Positions 1 through 8,602 of a stretch of 64,000 nt of DNA are shown here, piece after piece (the first letter of the stretch is position 1; each line of letters begins with the position of its first letter). The stretch spans positions 124,001 through 188,000 of the forward strand of contig NZ_BCSM01000004.1 of the NCBI RefSeq assembly GCF_001570865.1, read 5' to 3'. The stretch comes from Rothia kristinae NBRC 15354. GTDB lineage: Bacteria > Actinomycetota > Actinomycetes > Actinomycetales > Micrococcaceae. The translations under genes and the position numbers were made by a program. The notes under the pieces were generated by a model. It was not told where the DNA came from. It searched no databases and saw nothing but the letters and a program-made list of their open reading frames with translations.

Positions 1-738
1 GAGCATCCCGACGATCGTGTACACGGGCAGGCTGGCCTGGCGCAGCACGTGCCGGGTGACGACCTTGCGCGGGGCCAGGCCCCGCACGCGGGCCACCTGC
101 ACGTGCTCCTGGGCCCGGACCTCCCGGATGCTGCGGGCGTAGACCTGGGACAGGGTCCCGGCCCCCAGCAGGGCGATGGTCACCGCCGGCAGGATCAGCG
201 AGTCCAGGCCGCCGGCCCCGAACGCCGGGAACCAGCCCAGCCGGAACGCGAAGATCTGCAGCAGCAGGATCGCCATGACGAAGCTGGGCACCGCGATGCC
301 CAGGACGGTGAAGCCCTCGAAGACCGAGCGCAGGAAGCGGTTCGGCAGCAGCACCGAGCCCAGGGCGAACACGACGCCGAGCACCACCATGATCAGCAGG
401 CTCGCCAGCCCCAGCTGCACCGTGGACCCCAGCCCGTCCCGGATCACCTCCAGCACGGGCTGGCGCTGCTTGGAGTAGGCGGTGCCCCAGTCCAGGGTCA
501 CCACCCGCCACAGGTATCCGAAGTACTGGGCCAGCAGCGGCTGGTCCAGGCCCATCTCGTGGCGCAGCTGGGCCAGCTGGGCGTCGTCGGCCGCCCCGGC
601 GTCCCCCGCGTCGGAGCCGGCCATCAGCAGGCGGGCCGGATCCCCGGGGGTGGCTTGGACGATGAGGAAGGACAGGGTGATCGCACCCCACAGCACGATC
701 AGCGCGTGCGCGAGGCGGCGCAGGACGTAACGGGTCAC
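1..738 (-). CDS. Peptide/nickel ABC transporter permease, DppB type (partial, 3' end outside window)
   Basis: Inner-membrane permease subunit of an oligopeptide-type ABC importer. It should pair with a second permease (DppC type) and ATPases beyond the window edge. The protein starts VTRYVLRRLAHALIVLWG, with a first membrane segment at residues 10-30 followed by the family's conserved ATPGDPA stretch. The PAVTIALLGAG and ARSIREV...ARVRGL region near residue 200 is the EAA-like loop that contacts the ATPase. The GTG start is supported by AGGAG about 8 nt upstream. It lies 64 bp downstream of the substrate-binding lipoprotein gene on the same strand, so the two are probably cotranscribed. 246 codons are visible and the C-terminus is missing. 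The substrate (peptide, nickel or other) cannot be told from sequence. Confidence 0.9.
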   Translation of the reverse strand, partial: MTRYVLRRLAHALIVLWGAITLSFLIVQATPGDPARLLMAGSDAGDAGAADDAQLAQLRHEMGLDQPLLAQYFGYLWRVVTLDWGTAYSKQRQPVLEVIRDGLGSTVQLGLASLLIMVVLGVVFALGSVLLPNRFLRSVFEGFTVLGIAVPSFVMAILLLQIFAFRLGWFPAFGAGGLDSLILPAVTIALLGAGTLSQVYARSIREVRAQEHVQVARVRGLAPRKVVTRHVLRQASLPVYTIVGML

Positions 739-802
739 GGCGGGACTCCTGGGCAGGTGGCGGGCGGGAAGGGCGGATGCGGTCGGTTCAGCGGGGCCGG
801 GC

Positions 803-2428
803 TCACCCGGACAGGGCGACGTCGGCGGCCACCAGCTTGTTCTCCGCATCCAGCGGGATCCCGGCCAGGCGCATCGAGGCGGCCGTGGAGGTGTAGGCGT
901 CCACCAGCGGGAAGGAGTACCCGCCCTCCAGCAGCAGCCGCTGCGCGTCCTCGCTGGCCTGCTGGCGCTTCGCGGGGTCCGTGGTGGACTGCAGATTCAG
1001 CAGCGCCTCGTCCACCTCCTTGATCGGGTGGCCGAAGAAGAAGGACTGGTTCTCGTAGAAGGAGGAGTACACCACCCGCAGCACGTCCGGGTCCGCCCGG
1101 CCCTGGGACCAGGTGGACAGGTCGTAGGGGGCGTCGTAGAGGGTGTAGTCGCTCAGCTGCGCCTCGGTGCGCGGCTGCAGGTCGAAGCGGATGCCGACCT
1201 TCTTCCACTGGTTCTGCAGCAGCTGCAGCATCTGCTCCTTGGTGGTCCCGGAGCCGGTGTACATGAACACGATCGTCAGCGGCTCCCCGGTGTCCTCGTG
1301 GTGCCGGTAGCCGTCTGCATCCACCCGGGTGTACCCGGCCTGCTCCAGCTCGGCCACCGCCCGGTCCGGGTCGTGGCGCAGCAGATCGGACAGGTCCGCG
1401 GAGCCGGGGGTCGCGGCGGTGAGCAGGCCCGTGGCGGCCTTGGCGTTGCCCTGGTAGATCCGGTCCGCGATCTCCTGGCGGTCCGTGGCCGCGTTGATGG
1501 CCCGGCGCACGTGCGCGTCCTGGAAGATCGGGCGGTAGATGAAGGGGATCAGCGGGGTGGAGATGCCCTTGCCGGGGACCTGGGACAGGTGCAGGTCCGC
1601 CGTCTTGATCCCGGCGAGGGTGGACACGTCCAGCATCGTGCCGATGTCCACCTGCCCGGAGGTCACCGCCCCGGCCAGGGTCGTGGGGTCCGGGATGAAC
1701 TGGGCGCGCACCGTGCGGAAGTGGGCCGGTCCCTTGTTGCGTCGGGCATCCGAGCCCCAGGCGTAGTCCTCCCGGCGGGTCAGCAGCACGTACTGGCCCT
1801 GCCGGTACTCGCTGAACACGTACGGCCCGGAGCCGATGACGTCCCCGCGGGCCACGTCCTTGGGGTCCTTGCCCAGGGTCGCGTCCGCGAGCATCCCGAG
1901 GGTCTGGGTGGTCGCGGCTTGCAGGAACTGGGCGTTGGGCCCGTCGAAGACGACGACGGCGGTGTGGGCATCCGGGGTCTCGGTGCGCTGGTAGCCGCGC
2001 AGGTGGCTGGCCCCGATGTAGGACAGGGAGCCCAGCCGGATGATCCGGTCGAAGTTGTTCTTCACGCTCGTTGAGGTGAAGGCCGTGCCGTCGGAGAAGG
2101 TGACGTCATCGCGCAGGTGGAAGGTGAAGCGGGAGCCGTCCTCGGAGACCTCCCACCGGCGGGCCAGGTAGGGCACGATGTCCCCGGTGTCCGGGTCCTG
2201 GTCCACGAGGGTGTCGGTGATCTGCCGGGCGATGGTGCGCGAGACCGTGTAGGGCGGCTGGTGCGGGTCCCAGTTCTCGGAGTCCTCGGGGAAGCCCACG
2301 GCCAGCTCCTCGGTGCCCCGGTCCCGGGCCTGGGAGGTCCCGCAGGCGGCCAGGATCGGCGCGAGGGCCAGGGATCCGGCGGCGAAGCGCAGCAGCGTGC
2401 GACGGGACAGGGGGGTGCGGGCGGGCAT
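803..2428 (-). CDS. ABC transporter substrate-binding lipoprotein, peptide family (SBP_bac_5)
   Basis: Extracellular solute-binding protein of about 541 residues, the usual length for the DppA/OppA family. The start ATG at 2428 has GGAAAG 8 nt upstream. The N-terminus carries a twin-arginine signal (RRTLLRF, residues 9-15) and a lipobox ending LAAC with Cys29, so it is predicted to be exported folded by Tat and lipidated. The family hallmark follows (LAVGFPEDSENWDPHQ, then the variable cleft). It is the first gene of the importer unit, with a DppB-type permease immediately downstream. A longer reading frame upstream exists but lacks a ribosome site and would bury the signal peptide. Ligand unknown. 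Confidence 0.9.
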   Translation of the reverse strand: MPARTPLSRRTLLRFAAGSLALAPILAACGTSQARDRGTEELAVGFPEDSENWDPHQPPYTVSRTIARQITDTLVDQDPDTGDIVPYLARRWEVSEDGSRFTFHLRDDVTFSDGTAFTSTSVKNNFDRIIRLGSLSYIGASHLRGYQRTETPDAHTAVVVFDGPNAQFLQAATTQTLGMLADATLGKDPKDVARGDVIGSGPYVFSEYRQGQYVLLTRREDYAWGSDARRNKGPAHFRTVRAQFIPDPTTLAGAVTSGQVDIGTMLDVSTLAGIKTADLHLSQVPGKGISTPLIPFIYRPIFQDAHVRRAINAATDRQEIADRIYQGNAKAATGLLTAATPGSADLSDLLRHDPDRAVAELEQAGYTRVDADGYRHHEDTGEPLTIVFMYTGSGTTKEQMLQLLQNQWKKVGIRFDLQPRTEAQLSDYTLYDAPYDLSTWSQGRADPDVLRVVYSSFYENQSFFFGHPIKEVDEALLNLQSTTDPAKRQQASEDAQRLLLEGGYSFPLVDAYTSTAASMRLAGIPLDAENKLVAADVALSG

Positions 2429-2590
2429 ACGGGGTCTTTCCGGGTGGGGACGGATCAGCGGTGGGCGGTCCATCCCGTCCACGGGTGCCATCTCAGTCCC
2501 GTCCGCCCCCGCCGGCCAAGCCGTGTGTCCCCGCGTGTGCGCAGATGGCGCCGCGTGTCCCGAGGGCTCGACGCGCGGGCGACGCCGGTG

Positions 2591-4120
2591 CTATCCGCGC
2601 GCGGGCTCGGCCTCCAGCGCCCGCAGCCACACCTCCGAGGCCGTGGGGTAGCAGGGCACCGCGTGCGCAAGGGCCCGCAGGGTCAGGCCCCCGGTGATCG
2701 CGACGGTCGCGGCGTGCACCAGCTCCTGCACCTCGGGGCCGAGGAAGGCGGCGCCGAGCAGGACATCGTCCTCGGCGCGGCTGAGCAGCTGCACCGTGCC
2801 CTCGGCGTCGTCGCGCAGCAGGGCGGCCCCGGCCGCCGCCGTGTACGGGACCCGCCGCACGTGCACCGCGATCCCGCGCTCGCGGGCCTGGGCGGTGCTC
2901 AGTCCGGTCCAGGCCGCCTGCGGGCGGGAGAAGACCACCTGGGGCACGGGGGCCGCGGCGGCCCCGTCCCGGTGCGGATCGAACACGGCCCACGGGTCCT
3001 CGCCCCGGGCCGCGGTCCGCACCGAGGCGCCGACCAGGCGCGCCCGGTACTTGCCCCAGTGGGTCAGCGGGGCCTCCCCGGAGGCGTCGCCGACGGCGTA
3101 GAGCCAGTCCGGCAGCGGGGAGCCCGGACCGCCGTGGGCATGGGCGGTGACCTGCTCCGGGCTGACCCCGATGCTCTCCAGCCCGAGGTCCTCCAGGGCC
3201 GGGCGTCGCCCGGTCGCGGCCAGCACCTCGTCCACCACCAGCTCCGCCCCGGTCCGCGGGGACGTCTCCCCGGGGGCCTCCTGGTCCTGCTCGACTCGGG
3301 CCAGGCGCAGCCGCACGGGTCCGCCGTGGGGCGCGCCCAGCGGGGCGGTCTCCGGTGTCGCGTCCGGCGCGTCGTCCGGTGCGGTCTCGGAGCGGGAGGC
3401 GCTGAGCACGCGGGTCCGCAGCAGGACCCGCACGCCCTCCTGCTCCAATCCCCGGGCCACGGCCTCCCCGATGAACGGCTCGGCGTCGGCGAGCAGGCGC
3501 GGCCCGCGCACGATCAGCGTGATCTCGCTGCCCAGGGCCCGCATCCAGCGGGCGGCCTCCACCGCGGCGGCCCCTCCGCCCACGATCCCCAGGCGGGCCG
3601 GCACCGTGCGCACCCCGGTCGCATCCCGGGTGCTCCACGGGCGCACCGGAGCGAGCTCCTCGGGCACGACGGGGACGCTGCCGGTGGCGATCACCACGGC
3701 CTGTCGGGCCCGCAGCACCGTGCGGGCACCGCCGGGACCGGTCACGGTGACCTCGCGCTGCCCGGTGATCCGTCCGCGGCCGCGCACGGGGGTCAGCCCG
3801 GCCGAGCGGGCCCAGTCCACCTGCCCGGCGTCGTCGTAGTGGGAGGTCCAGGCGTCGCGCCGGGCCAGCAGCTGCTCCCGGTCCAGGGCCACCGGCCCGG
3901 CCACCCCCTGCAGGTGGTCGGCGGCGTCGACGACGTCCACGGGGCGCAGCAGCGCCTTGGACGGCATGCAGGCCCAGTACGAGCACTCCCCGCCGAAGCG
4001 CTCGGCCTCCACCAGGGCGGCGCTGCCGTCGGTGCCGCGCACCGCGTACTCGGCGGCGTTCTCCCCGACCGGGCCGCCGCCGAGGACGATCACGTCGAAT
4101 TCGCGGCCTTCGGATCCCAT
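2591..4120 (-). CDS. FAD-dependent pyridine nucleotide-disulfide oxidoreductase (class I, dihydrolipoamide dehydrogenase/mercuric reductase-like)
   Basis: Cytosolic flavoprotein of 509 residues. The N-terminal dinucleotide fold reads VIVLGGGPVGENAAEYA. The redox-active pair is GGECSYWACMPSKALLRP, with the family C-x4-C spacing. A second NAD(P)H-binding glycine motif (LGIVGGGAAAVEAA) lies near residue 180, and YAVGDASG binds FAD. The C-terminal dimerisation domain has HAVPCYPTASE in place of the classic HxxPT active-site segment, as in the unassigned actinobacterial subgroup of this family. It has neither the MerA N-terminal domain nor the vicinal C-terminal cysteines needed for mercury reduction. 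It starts 4 bp after the alcohol dehydrogenase gene, so the two form an operon. The electron acceptor is unknown. Confidence 0.85.
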   Translation of the reverse strand: MGSEGREFDVIVLGGGPVGENAAEYAVRGTDGSAALVEAERFGGECSYWACMPSKALLRPVDVVDAADHLQGVAGPVALDREQLLARRDAWTSHYDDAGQVDWARSAGLTPVRGRGRITGQREVTVTGPGGARTVLRARQAVVIATGSVPVVPEELAPVRPWSTRDATGVRTVPARLGIVGGGAAAVEAARWMRALGSEITLIVRGPRLLADAEPFIGEAVARGLEQEGVRVLLRTRVLSASRSETAPDDAPDATPETAPLGAPHGGPVRLRLARVEQDQEAPGETSPRTGAELVVDEVLAATGRRPALEDLGLESIGVSPEQVTAHAHGGPGSPLPDWLYAVGDASGEAPLTHWGKYRARLVGASVRTAARGEDPWAVFDPHRDGAAAAPVPQVVFSRPQAAWTGLSTAQARERGIAVHVRRVPYTAAAGAALLRDDAEGTVQLLSRAEDDVLLGAAFLGPEVQELVHAATVAITGGLTLRALAHAVPCYPTASEVWLRALEAEPARG

Positions 4121-4124
4121 GGGC

Positions 4125-5189
4125 TCAGGCCTGGACCTCGGCGTCGTCGAAGGTCGAGACGTCGATGACGCAGCGGAACTTCACGTCCCCGGCCACCACC
4201 CGGTCGTAGGCCTCGTCCACCTCGTCCACGGAGACCTTCTCGATCACCGCGCCGAAGCCGTGCTCGGCGCAGAAGTCCAGCATCTGCTGGGTCTCCGGGA
4301 TGCCGCCGATGTTGGACCCGGCCAGGGCCTTGCGCCCGCCGATCAGCGCCCCGAAGTGCAGGGGCTGGGCCTGCGGCGGCAGTCCCACCACGGCCATGAC
4401 CCCGCGCGGCTTGAGCAGCCCGAGGTAGTCGTCCACGGGGATGTCCGCGGAGATGGTGTTCAGGATGATGTCGAACTCCCCGCGGTGATCCCGGAAGAAC
4501 CCGTCCTCGGTGGTCGCCAGGGTGCGCGCCGCCCCCAGGTCCTTCGCCTCCTGCTCCTTCTTCAGGCTCCGGGAGAGCACGGTGACCTCCGCGCCCTTGG
4601 CCGCGGCGATCTGCACACCCATGTGGCCCAGACCGCCCAGGCCCAGCACGGCCACCTTCTTGCCCTCGGCCGCCTCCCAGGTGGCCAGCGGGGAGTAGGT
4701 GGTGATGCCCGCGCACAGCAGGGGTGCTGCGACGTCGAAGTCCAGGGCGTCCGGGATGCGCAGGACGAAGCGCTCGTTGACCACGACCTTCTGGGCGTAC
4801 CCGCCCTGGGTGATGGTCCCGTCCACGTCCTCGGAGTTGTAGGTGCCGACGGCGCCGTTGAGGCAGTTCTGCTCCTGCCCGTCCCGACACTCCTCGCACT
4901 CGCCGCAGGAGTTCACCAGGCAGCCCACGCCCACGCGGTCCCCGACCCGGTACTTCGTGACGTTCTCCCCGACGGCCTCCACGACCCCGGCGATCTCGTG
5001 GCCGACGGTCAGCGGGAAGTGCGCCTCGCCCCACTCGTTGCGGATCGTGTGGATGTCGCTGTGGCAGATGCCGGCCGCCTTGATGTCGATGACGACGTCG
5101 TCCGGGCGGGGGTCGCGCCGCCGGATCTGCACGACGCGGAAGGGCTGATCCGGTCCGGTCTTCTGCAGGGCCTTGGTGGTGATGGGCAT
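4125..5189 (-). CDS. Zinc-dependent NAD(P) alcohol dehydrogenase (YahK/cinnamyl alcohol dehydrogenase group)
   Basis: Medium-chain dehydrogenase/reductase of 354 residues. Catalytic zinc ligands are seen in GICHSDIH (Cys), VGHEIAG (His-Glu) and CAGITTY (Cys). The structural zinc lobe is NSCGECEECRDGQEQNC, with four cysteines. The nucleotide-binding turn LGLGGLGHMGVQ starts the Rossmann fold near residue 180. CAGITTYSPL and the following WEAAEGKKVAVLG are typical of the broad-specificity aldehyde reductases of this group (YahK/AdhC type), which usually prefer NADPH. It is the first gene of a two-gene unit with the flavoprotein downstream and is divergent from the MFS gene at 5321. The physiological substrate is unknown. 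Confidence 0.88.
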   Translation of the reverse strand: MPITTKALQKTGPDQPFRVVQIRRRDPRPDDVVIDIKAAGICHSDIHTIRNEWGEAHFPLTVGHEIAGVVEAVGENVTKYRVGDRVGVGCLVNSCGECEECRDGQEQNCLNGAVGTYNSEDVDGTITQGGYAQKVVVNERFVLRIPDALDFDVAAPLLCAGITTYSPLATWEAAEGKKVAVLGLGGLGHMGVQIAAAKGAEVTVLSRSLKKEQEAKDLGAARTLATTEDGFFRDHRGEFDIILNTISADIPVDDYLGLLKPRGVMAVVGLPPQAQPLHFGALIGGRKALAGSNIGGIPETQQMLDFCAEHGFGAVIEKVSVDEVDEAYDRVVAGDVKFRCVIDVSTFDDAEVQA

Positions 5190-5320
5190 GATGCTCCTGA
5201 CGTGGGTCGATGCGCGGGCTCGCCCGCGGGCCGCGGGAGGCGGCCCCGGAAGAAAAGCGGGCCCGGCGTGGTTCCATCCACCAGTCTGCCCGAATCCCCG
5301 CCCCGCACGACAGGAGTTCC

Positions 5321-6828
5321 ATGCCCAGCGAAACCCACGCCGGCGACACCGCCTTCGACCCGACCCAGCGGCGCCTGCTCACCCTGACCCTGGTGCCGCT
5401 GTTCATGTCCCTGCTCAGCGTCTCGATTGTCAACGTGATCCTGCCGTCCGTGCAGGCCGACATCGGGGCGAGCAGCTCCGCGCTGCAGTGGGTGCTCTCC
5501 GGGTACGCCCTGGCCTTCGGCGTCGTGCTGGTGGCCGCGGGCCGGGCCGGGGACGTGTTCGGGCGGGCGAAGCTGTTCATCGCCGGGGTCGTGCTGTTCG
5601 GCGCGGGGTCCCTGGTGGCGGGGCTGGCCCCGACCCCGCTGGTGCTGAACCTGGCGCGGGTGGTCATGGGCCTGGGGTCGGGGCTGCTGAACCCGCAGGT
5701 GATCGGGCTGATGCAGCAGTACTTCTCCGGGACCCAGCGCGGCCGGGCCTTCGGGATCTTCGGCGGGATCGTGGGGGTCTCCGTCGCGATCGGGCCGGTG
5801 CTGGGCGGGCTGCTGATCAGCGTGCTCGGCGCGGGCGCCGGGTGGCGGGTCTCCCTGCTGGTCAACGTGCCGATCTGCCTGGTCGCGCTGATCGCGGCCA
5901 AGCCGTTCCTGCCGGCCTCGGCGTGGGAGCCGGTGCCCGAGGAGCACTCGACGTCGACCTCATCCCTGCCCGTGGTGCGCCGCAACGGGGCCGGCGGGGC
6001 CGGTGCCTCCGGGCGTCGTCGGGTGGATCTGGACCCGGTGGGGCTGGGACTGTTCGGCGTGGCGATCTTCCTGGTCATGCTGCCCTTCGTGGAGTCCTCG
6101 GCCGGGGCGTGGGTGTGGATCGCGCTGCCGGTGGCGGCGGCGCTGCTGGTCGCGTGGGTGCGCTGGGAGCGGCGCTACTCCGCCCGGGGTGGTGAGCCGA
6201 TGGTGGACATGGGGCTGTTCCGCACCCGCTCCTTCGCCAACGGCTCCCTGCTGATCGCCCTGTACTTCGTGGGGATGACCAGCGTGTGGGTGCTGATCGC
6301 CCTGTACATGCAGGAGGGGATGGGCCACACCGCGCTCGCGGCCGGGTTCATCGGCCTGCCCTCGGCCCTGGCCAGCGCGATCACCGCGCCGCTGGCGGGG
6401 CGGAAGGTCATGCAGGTGGGGCGCCCGATGGTGCTGTGGGGGATCGGCCTGGTGCTGACCGGGATCCTGCTGAGCATCGGCGTCGTGGTGCTGCGGGAGA
6501 GCGTGGGGCTCAGCGAGTGGTTCCTGCTGGGCACCATGGTGTTCGTGGGAGTGGGGCAGGGCCTGGTGGTCAGCCCCAACCAGACGCTGACGCTCGCGGA
6601 CGTCCCGGTGCGCTACGCCGGGGCGGCCGGCGGGGGCTGCAGACCGGGCAGCGGGTGGGCACCTCCATCGGGATCGCTGCGATCACCGGTGTGGCGTTCT
6701 CGGTGCTGGCCCGCACGGACTGGAACATGGCGGTGGCGGTGGGCTTCGGCCTGATCGCGGTGATCGTGGTGCTGGCCGGGCTCGTCGGGGTGCGGGACCA
6801 GCGTCAGGCCCGGGCCGAGCGCGGCTGA
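5321..6828 (+). pseudogene. DHA2-type MFS drug-efflux transporter, interrupted by a single-base frameshift
   Basis: Major facilitator of the EmrB/QacA group (proton-driven drug export, 14 predicted membrane segments). The ATG at 5321 follows CAGGAGTTCC. Membrane helices run from LTLTLVPLFMSLLSVSIVN, with the DHA2 motif C equivalent near GRVVMGLGSGLLNPQ. At about 6632-6637, within a run of five G, the frame shifts. The upstream frame reads AGAAGGGCRPGSG, while continuation into the next frame gives LQTGQRVGTSIGIAAITG, the expected last helices, ending at 6828. Restoring one base gives a 502-residue intact protein, the family's normal length. This is either a genuine inactivating deletion or a homopolymer sequencing error, and the rest of the gene shows no decay. 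Confidence 0.8.
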
Positions 6829-6854
6829 TCCGCCGGTCGACCGTCGGACGTGGC

Positions 6855-6891
6855 GAAGGCCCCGGCATCGCGTTGCGATGCCGGGGCCTTC
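6855..6891. terminator. Strong intrinsic terminator hairpin, probably bidirectional
   Basis: Perfect 17-bp inverted repeat (arms 6855-6871 and 6875-6891) around a 3-base loop (GTT). It lies between the end of the MFS gene (+) and the 3' end of the tRNA-Pro gene (-), so it can end transcripts from both sides. There is no long T run, as is usual in high-GC actinobacteria. Confidence 0.8.
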
Positions 6892-6895
6892 TCAA

Positions 6896-6972
6896 TGGTC
6901 GGGATGACAGGATTTGAACCTGCGACCTCGTCGTCCCGAACGACGCGCGCTACCAACCTGCGCCACATCCCG
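6896..6972 (-). tRNA. tRNA-Pro (anticodon CGG)
   Basis: 77-nt cloverleaf on the minus strand. The acceptor stem CGGGATG pairs with CATCCCG, followed by discriminator A and an encoded CCA (6896-6898). The D arm is GCGC...GCGC. The anticodon stem CGTCG/CGACG holds loop TTCGGGA, giving anticodon CGG, which reads the proline codon CCG. The T arm is GCAGG-TTCAAAT-CCTGT. All stems pair apart from one G-T. Confidence 0.95.
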
Positions 6973-7062
6973 TGGTCTGCCGCTCGAAGCCTTCGAGGCC
7001 GTCAAGCAACCTCTCCAGGATAGCGAACCCTCCGCGCCCCGGCAAACTCGGTCCTGTCCCGC

Positions 7063-7680
7063 TCACCACTCGGAGGGGTAGACGGGGTCCAGGCGGTCCA
7101 CGATCGCCGCCAGTGCCGGGGTCAGCCGGTGGCCGCTGCGCTCGATGGGCCACAGCAGCGAGGAGCGCAGGACCTCGCTGTGCTCTGGCCGCACCTGGTG
7201 GTGGACCTCCCAGCCGTGACGGGTGAGTTCGACCATCGTCCCGCACCAGTCGCGCACCGTGACCACCAGATCGGCCCGCTCCATCCGCCGCAGCAGGTGG
7301 CTGGTGCGGGATTCGGACCATCCGGTGATCTCCACGATCTGGGCCCGGCGGCGACGACCTCGATACTGGCCCACCAGCAGCAGGACGGTGGCCTCCGGCA
7401 GGGAGATGCCCGCGCTGCCGGCACACGCCTGGGTGAAGCGCGCCTCGAGCAGCGCGTGCGCTCGCAGCCACAGCGTCCAGGCCTGCTGCTCCGCGGGTGC
7501 GAGCTCATCCGGTGGGGGCCTCCGGGTGAAGTCTTCCCGGGCATCCAGCGGATCCTCGTAGTCGAAGAGGTCGTCCTGATCGAGCAGATCCTCCATCTCG
7601 GGAGCCTCGAGGTCGTCATACTCGATGCCGTCATCCGCGCCGATGCCGTTCTCGACGCCGGCGTGTGTGTGGGTGTCCAT
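7063..7680 (-). CDS. MarR-like winged-helix regulator with an acidic N-terminal extension
   Basis: Protein of 205 residues. Residues 1-60 are strongly acidic and low-complexity (DLLDQDDLFDYEDPLDARED). Residues 65-190 look like a MarR-type dimer with a winged helix-turn-helix: ISLPEATVLLLVGQ, then the recognition region ITGWSESRTSHLLRRMERADLV and a wing with VTVRDWCGTMVELTRHG. MarR proteins bind palindromic operators, often next to their own gene. The DNA upstream of this gene (7681-8602) carries 13 copies of a 12-bp palindrome, making this protein the natural first candidate for binding them, but nothing in the sequence proves it. The acidic extension is not normal for MarR. Confidence 0.72.
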   Translation of the reverse strand: MDTHTHAGVENGIGADDGIEYDDLEAPEMEDLLDQDDLFDYEDPLDAREDFTRRPPPDELAPAEQQAWTLWLRAHALLEARFTQACAGSAGISLPEATVLLLVGQYRGRRRRAQIVEITGWSESRTSHLLRRMERADLVVTVRDWCGTMVELTRHGWEVHHQVRPEHSEVLRSSLLWPIERSGHRLTPALAAIVDRLDPVYPSEW

Positions 7681-7792
7681 CGCGGTGTTGGTATGCGTGC
7701 GGGGGGTCGGTCATGGGGTCGAGGTCGTGGCTGTGGTCCATGCGAGGAGTCTGGCGCATCATCTGCCACGTGCCCAGACCGCGGCGGCTCCC

Positions 7793-7801
7793 TGTGGATA
7801 A
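7793..7801 (-). promoter_or_regulatory. Perfect DnaA-box sequence (TTATCCACA on minus strand)
   Basis: The plus strand reads TGTGGATAA, the reverse complement of the consensus DnaA box. A second one-mismatch copy (TGTGGATGA) is near 8233, inside the palindrome array. A single box can occur by chance in a bacterial genome, so binding is unproven. Its position beside an AT-rich palindrome array is why it is recorded. Confidence 0.35.
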
Positions 7802-7879
7802 CTTGGAGGGCAGGATGGCCCACGGGGGTGGGAGTCGGGGATCGAGCAGAGGTCCACGGGCCCACGTGACGTGCATGGG

Positions 7880-8475
7880 CTGAAGATTCAGGCCGCGCCC
7901 TGGACCCATGGGTGTTGGGAAAAGCTGAATATTCAGCTCCGGCCGCGTTTCCTGAATATTCAGCTTTCCCCGAGCACCACTGCCGATGGTCCGCGCTGAA
8001 TCTTCAGTTGTGGGGGCGTTATCTGAATATCCATTATTCAGGGATCACCTGTGCTCACGATGTGGCCTGAATATTCAGCTTTTGTCGACCATCAGCCCTG
8101 ATGATGAGGCCTGAATATTCAGTGATCGTTCAGCTTCACGGCCAGTGGATCTGGGAGGTAGATGATCTGGGGAGGGGGTGGATGATCTCGGCAGACAGTG
8201 GGTGGTGCTGTGCGGAGGGGTGGCCGGCGAACTGTGGATGACGGCGCGAATGGGGATCGTTGCCCACCGCGGAGCCTGAATATTCAGGCCGTGCCATGGG
8301 GTCAAGAGTGTTGGGAAAAGCTCAATATTCAACCCAGGCTGCGCTTCCTGAATATTCAGCTTTCGCTGAGCATCACTGCCGATGGTTCGAGTTGAATCTT
8401 CAGTCGTGGGGACGTTGACTGAATATTCAGGTTTTGCCGATCACCAGTGTCAGATGGTGCGGACTGAAGATTCAG
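7880..8475. repeat. Array of 13 AT-rich 12-bp palindromes (consensus CTGAATATTCAG), partly duplicated
   Basis: The 922-bp gap 7681-8602 contains no credible gene. It holds copies at 7880, 7925, 7952, 7996, 8023 (split), 8067, 8111, 8276, 8321, 8348, 8392, 8419 and 8464. Seven are perfect CTGAATATTCAG; three others are the single-change form CTGAAGATTCAG or its complement; one more (8392) has an extra change; two (8023, 8321) are degenerate. Start-to-start spacing is regular (45, 27, 44, 27, 44, 44; then 45, 27, 44, 27, 45). Sites 1-5 recur as sites 8-12 at a constant 396-bp offset with shared flanks (GTGTTGGGAAAAGCT, ACTGCCGATGG), so the array grew by segmental duplication. This looks like a multi-site protein-binding region: an operator array, partition site or origin-like element. 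Confidence 0.85.
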
Positions 8476-8602
8476 TGGCGGGTCGGGATGGACCGGGCGG
8501 ATGGGGCGGTGTGTTCGGACGGGGCGGGGCGGTGTGCTTGCGCCGGGCGGGGCAGGCTGCGTGGTCGGCGCGGTGTGCTTGCGCGCGGCGCGGTAGGGGG
8601 AT

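Noticed and set aside
2591-4120. Mercuric reductase (MerA)
   Set aside because: No MerA N-terminal metal-binding domain and no vicinal C-terminal cysteines; no mer genes nearby.
2117-4168. Long antisense reading frames, e.g. 683 codons on the plus strand opposite the oxidoreductase, and a 972-codon frame opposite topA
   Set aside because: High GC removes stops from shadow frames. They show repetitive Gly/Arg/Pro composition, no ribosome site and no family resemblance.
6626-6642. Programmed ribosomal frameshift in the MFS gene
   Set aside because: No slippery heptamer with a downstream structure is seen, and this family does not use frameshifting.
7880-8475. CRISPR array
   Set aside because: The repeats are 12 bp, imperfect and self-palindromic, the gaps are 15-33 bp and themselves duplicated, and no cas gene is nearby.
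7880-8475. ArgR (ARG box) or ParB parS sites
   Set aside because: ARG boxes have TGAAT and ATTCA separated by several bases; here they abut. parS (TGTTTCACGTGAAACA) has a different sequence.
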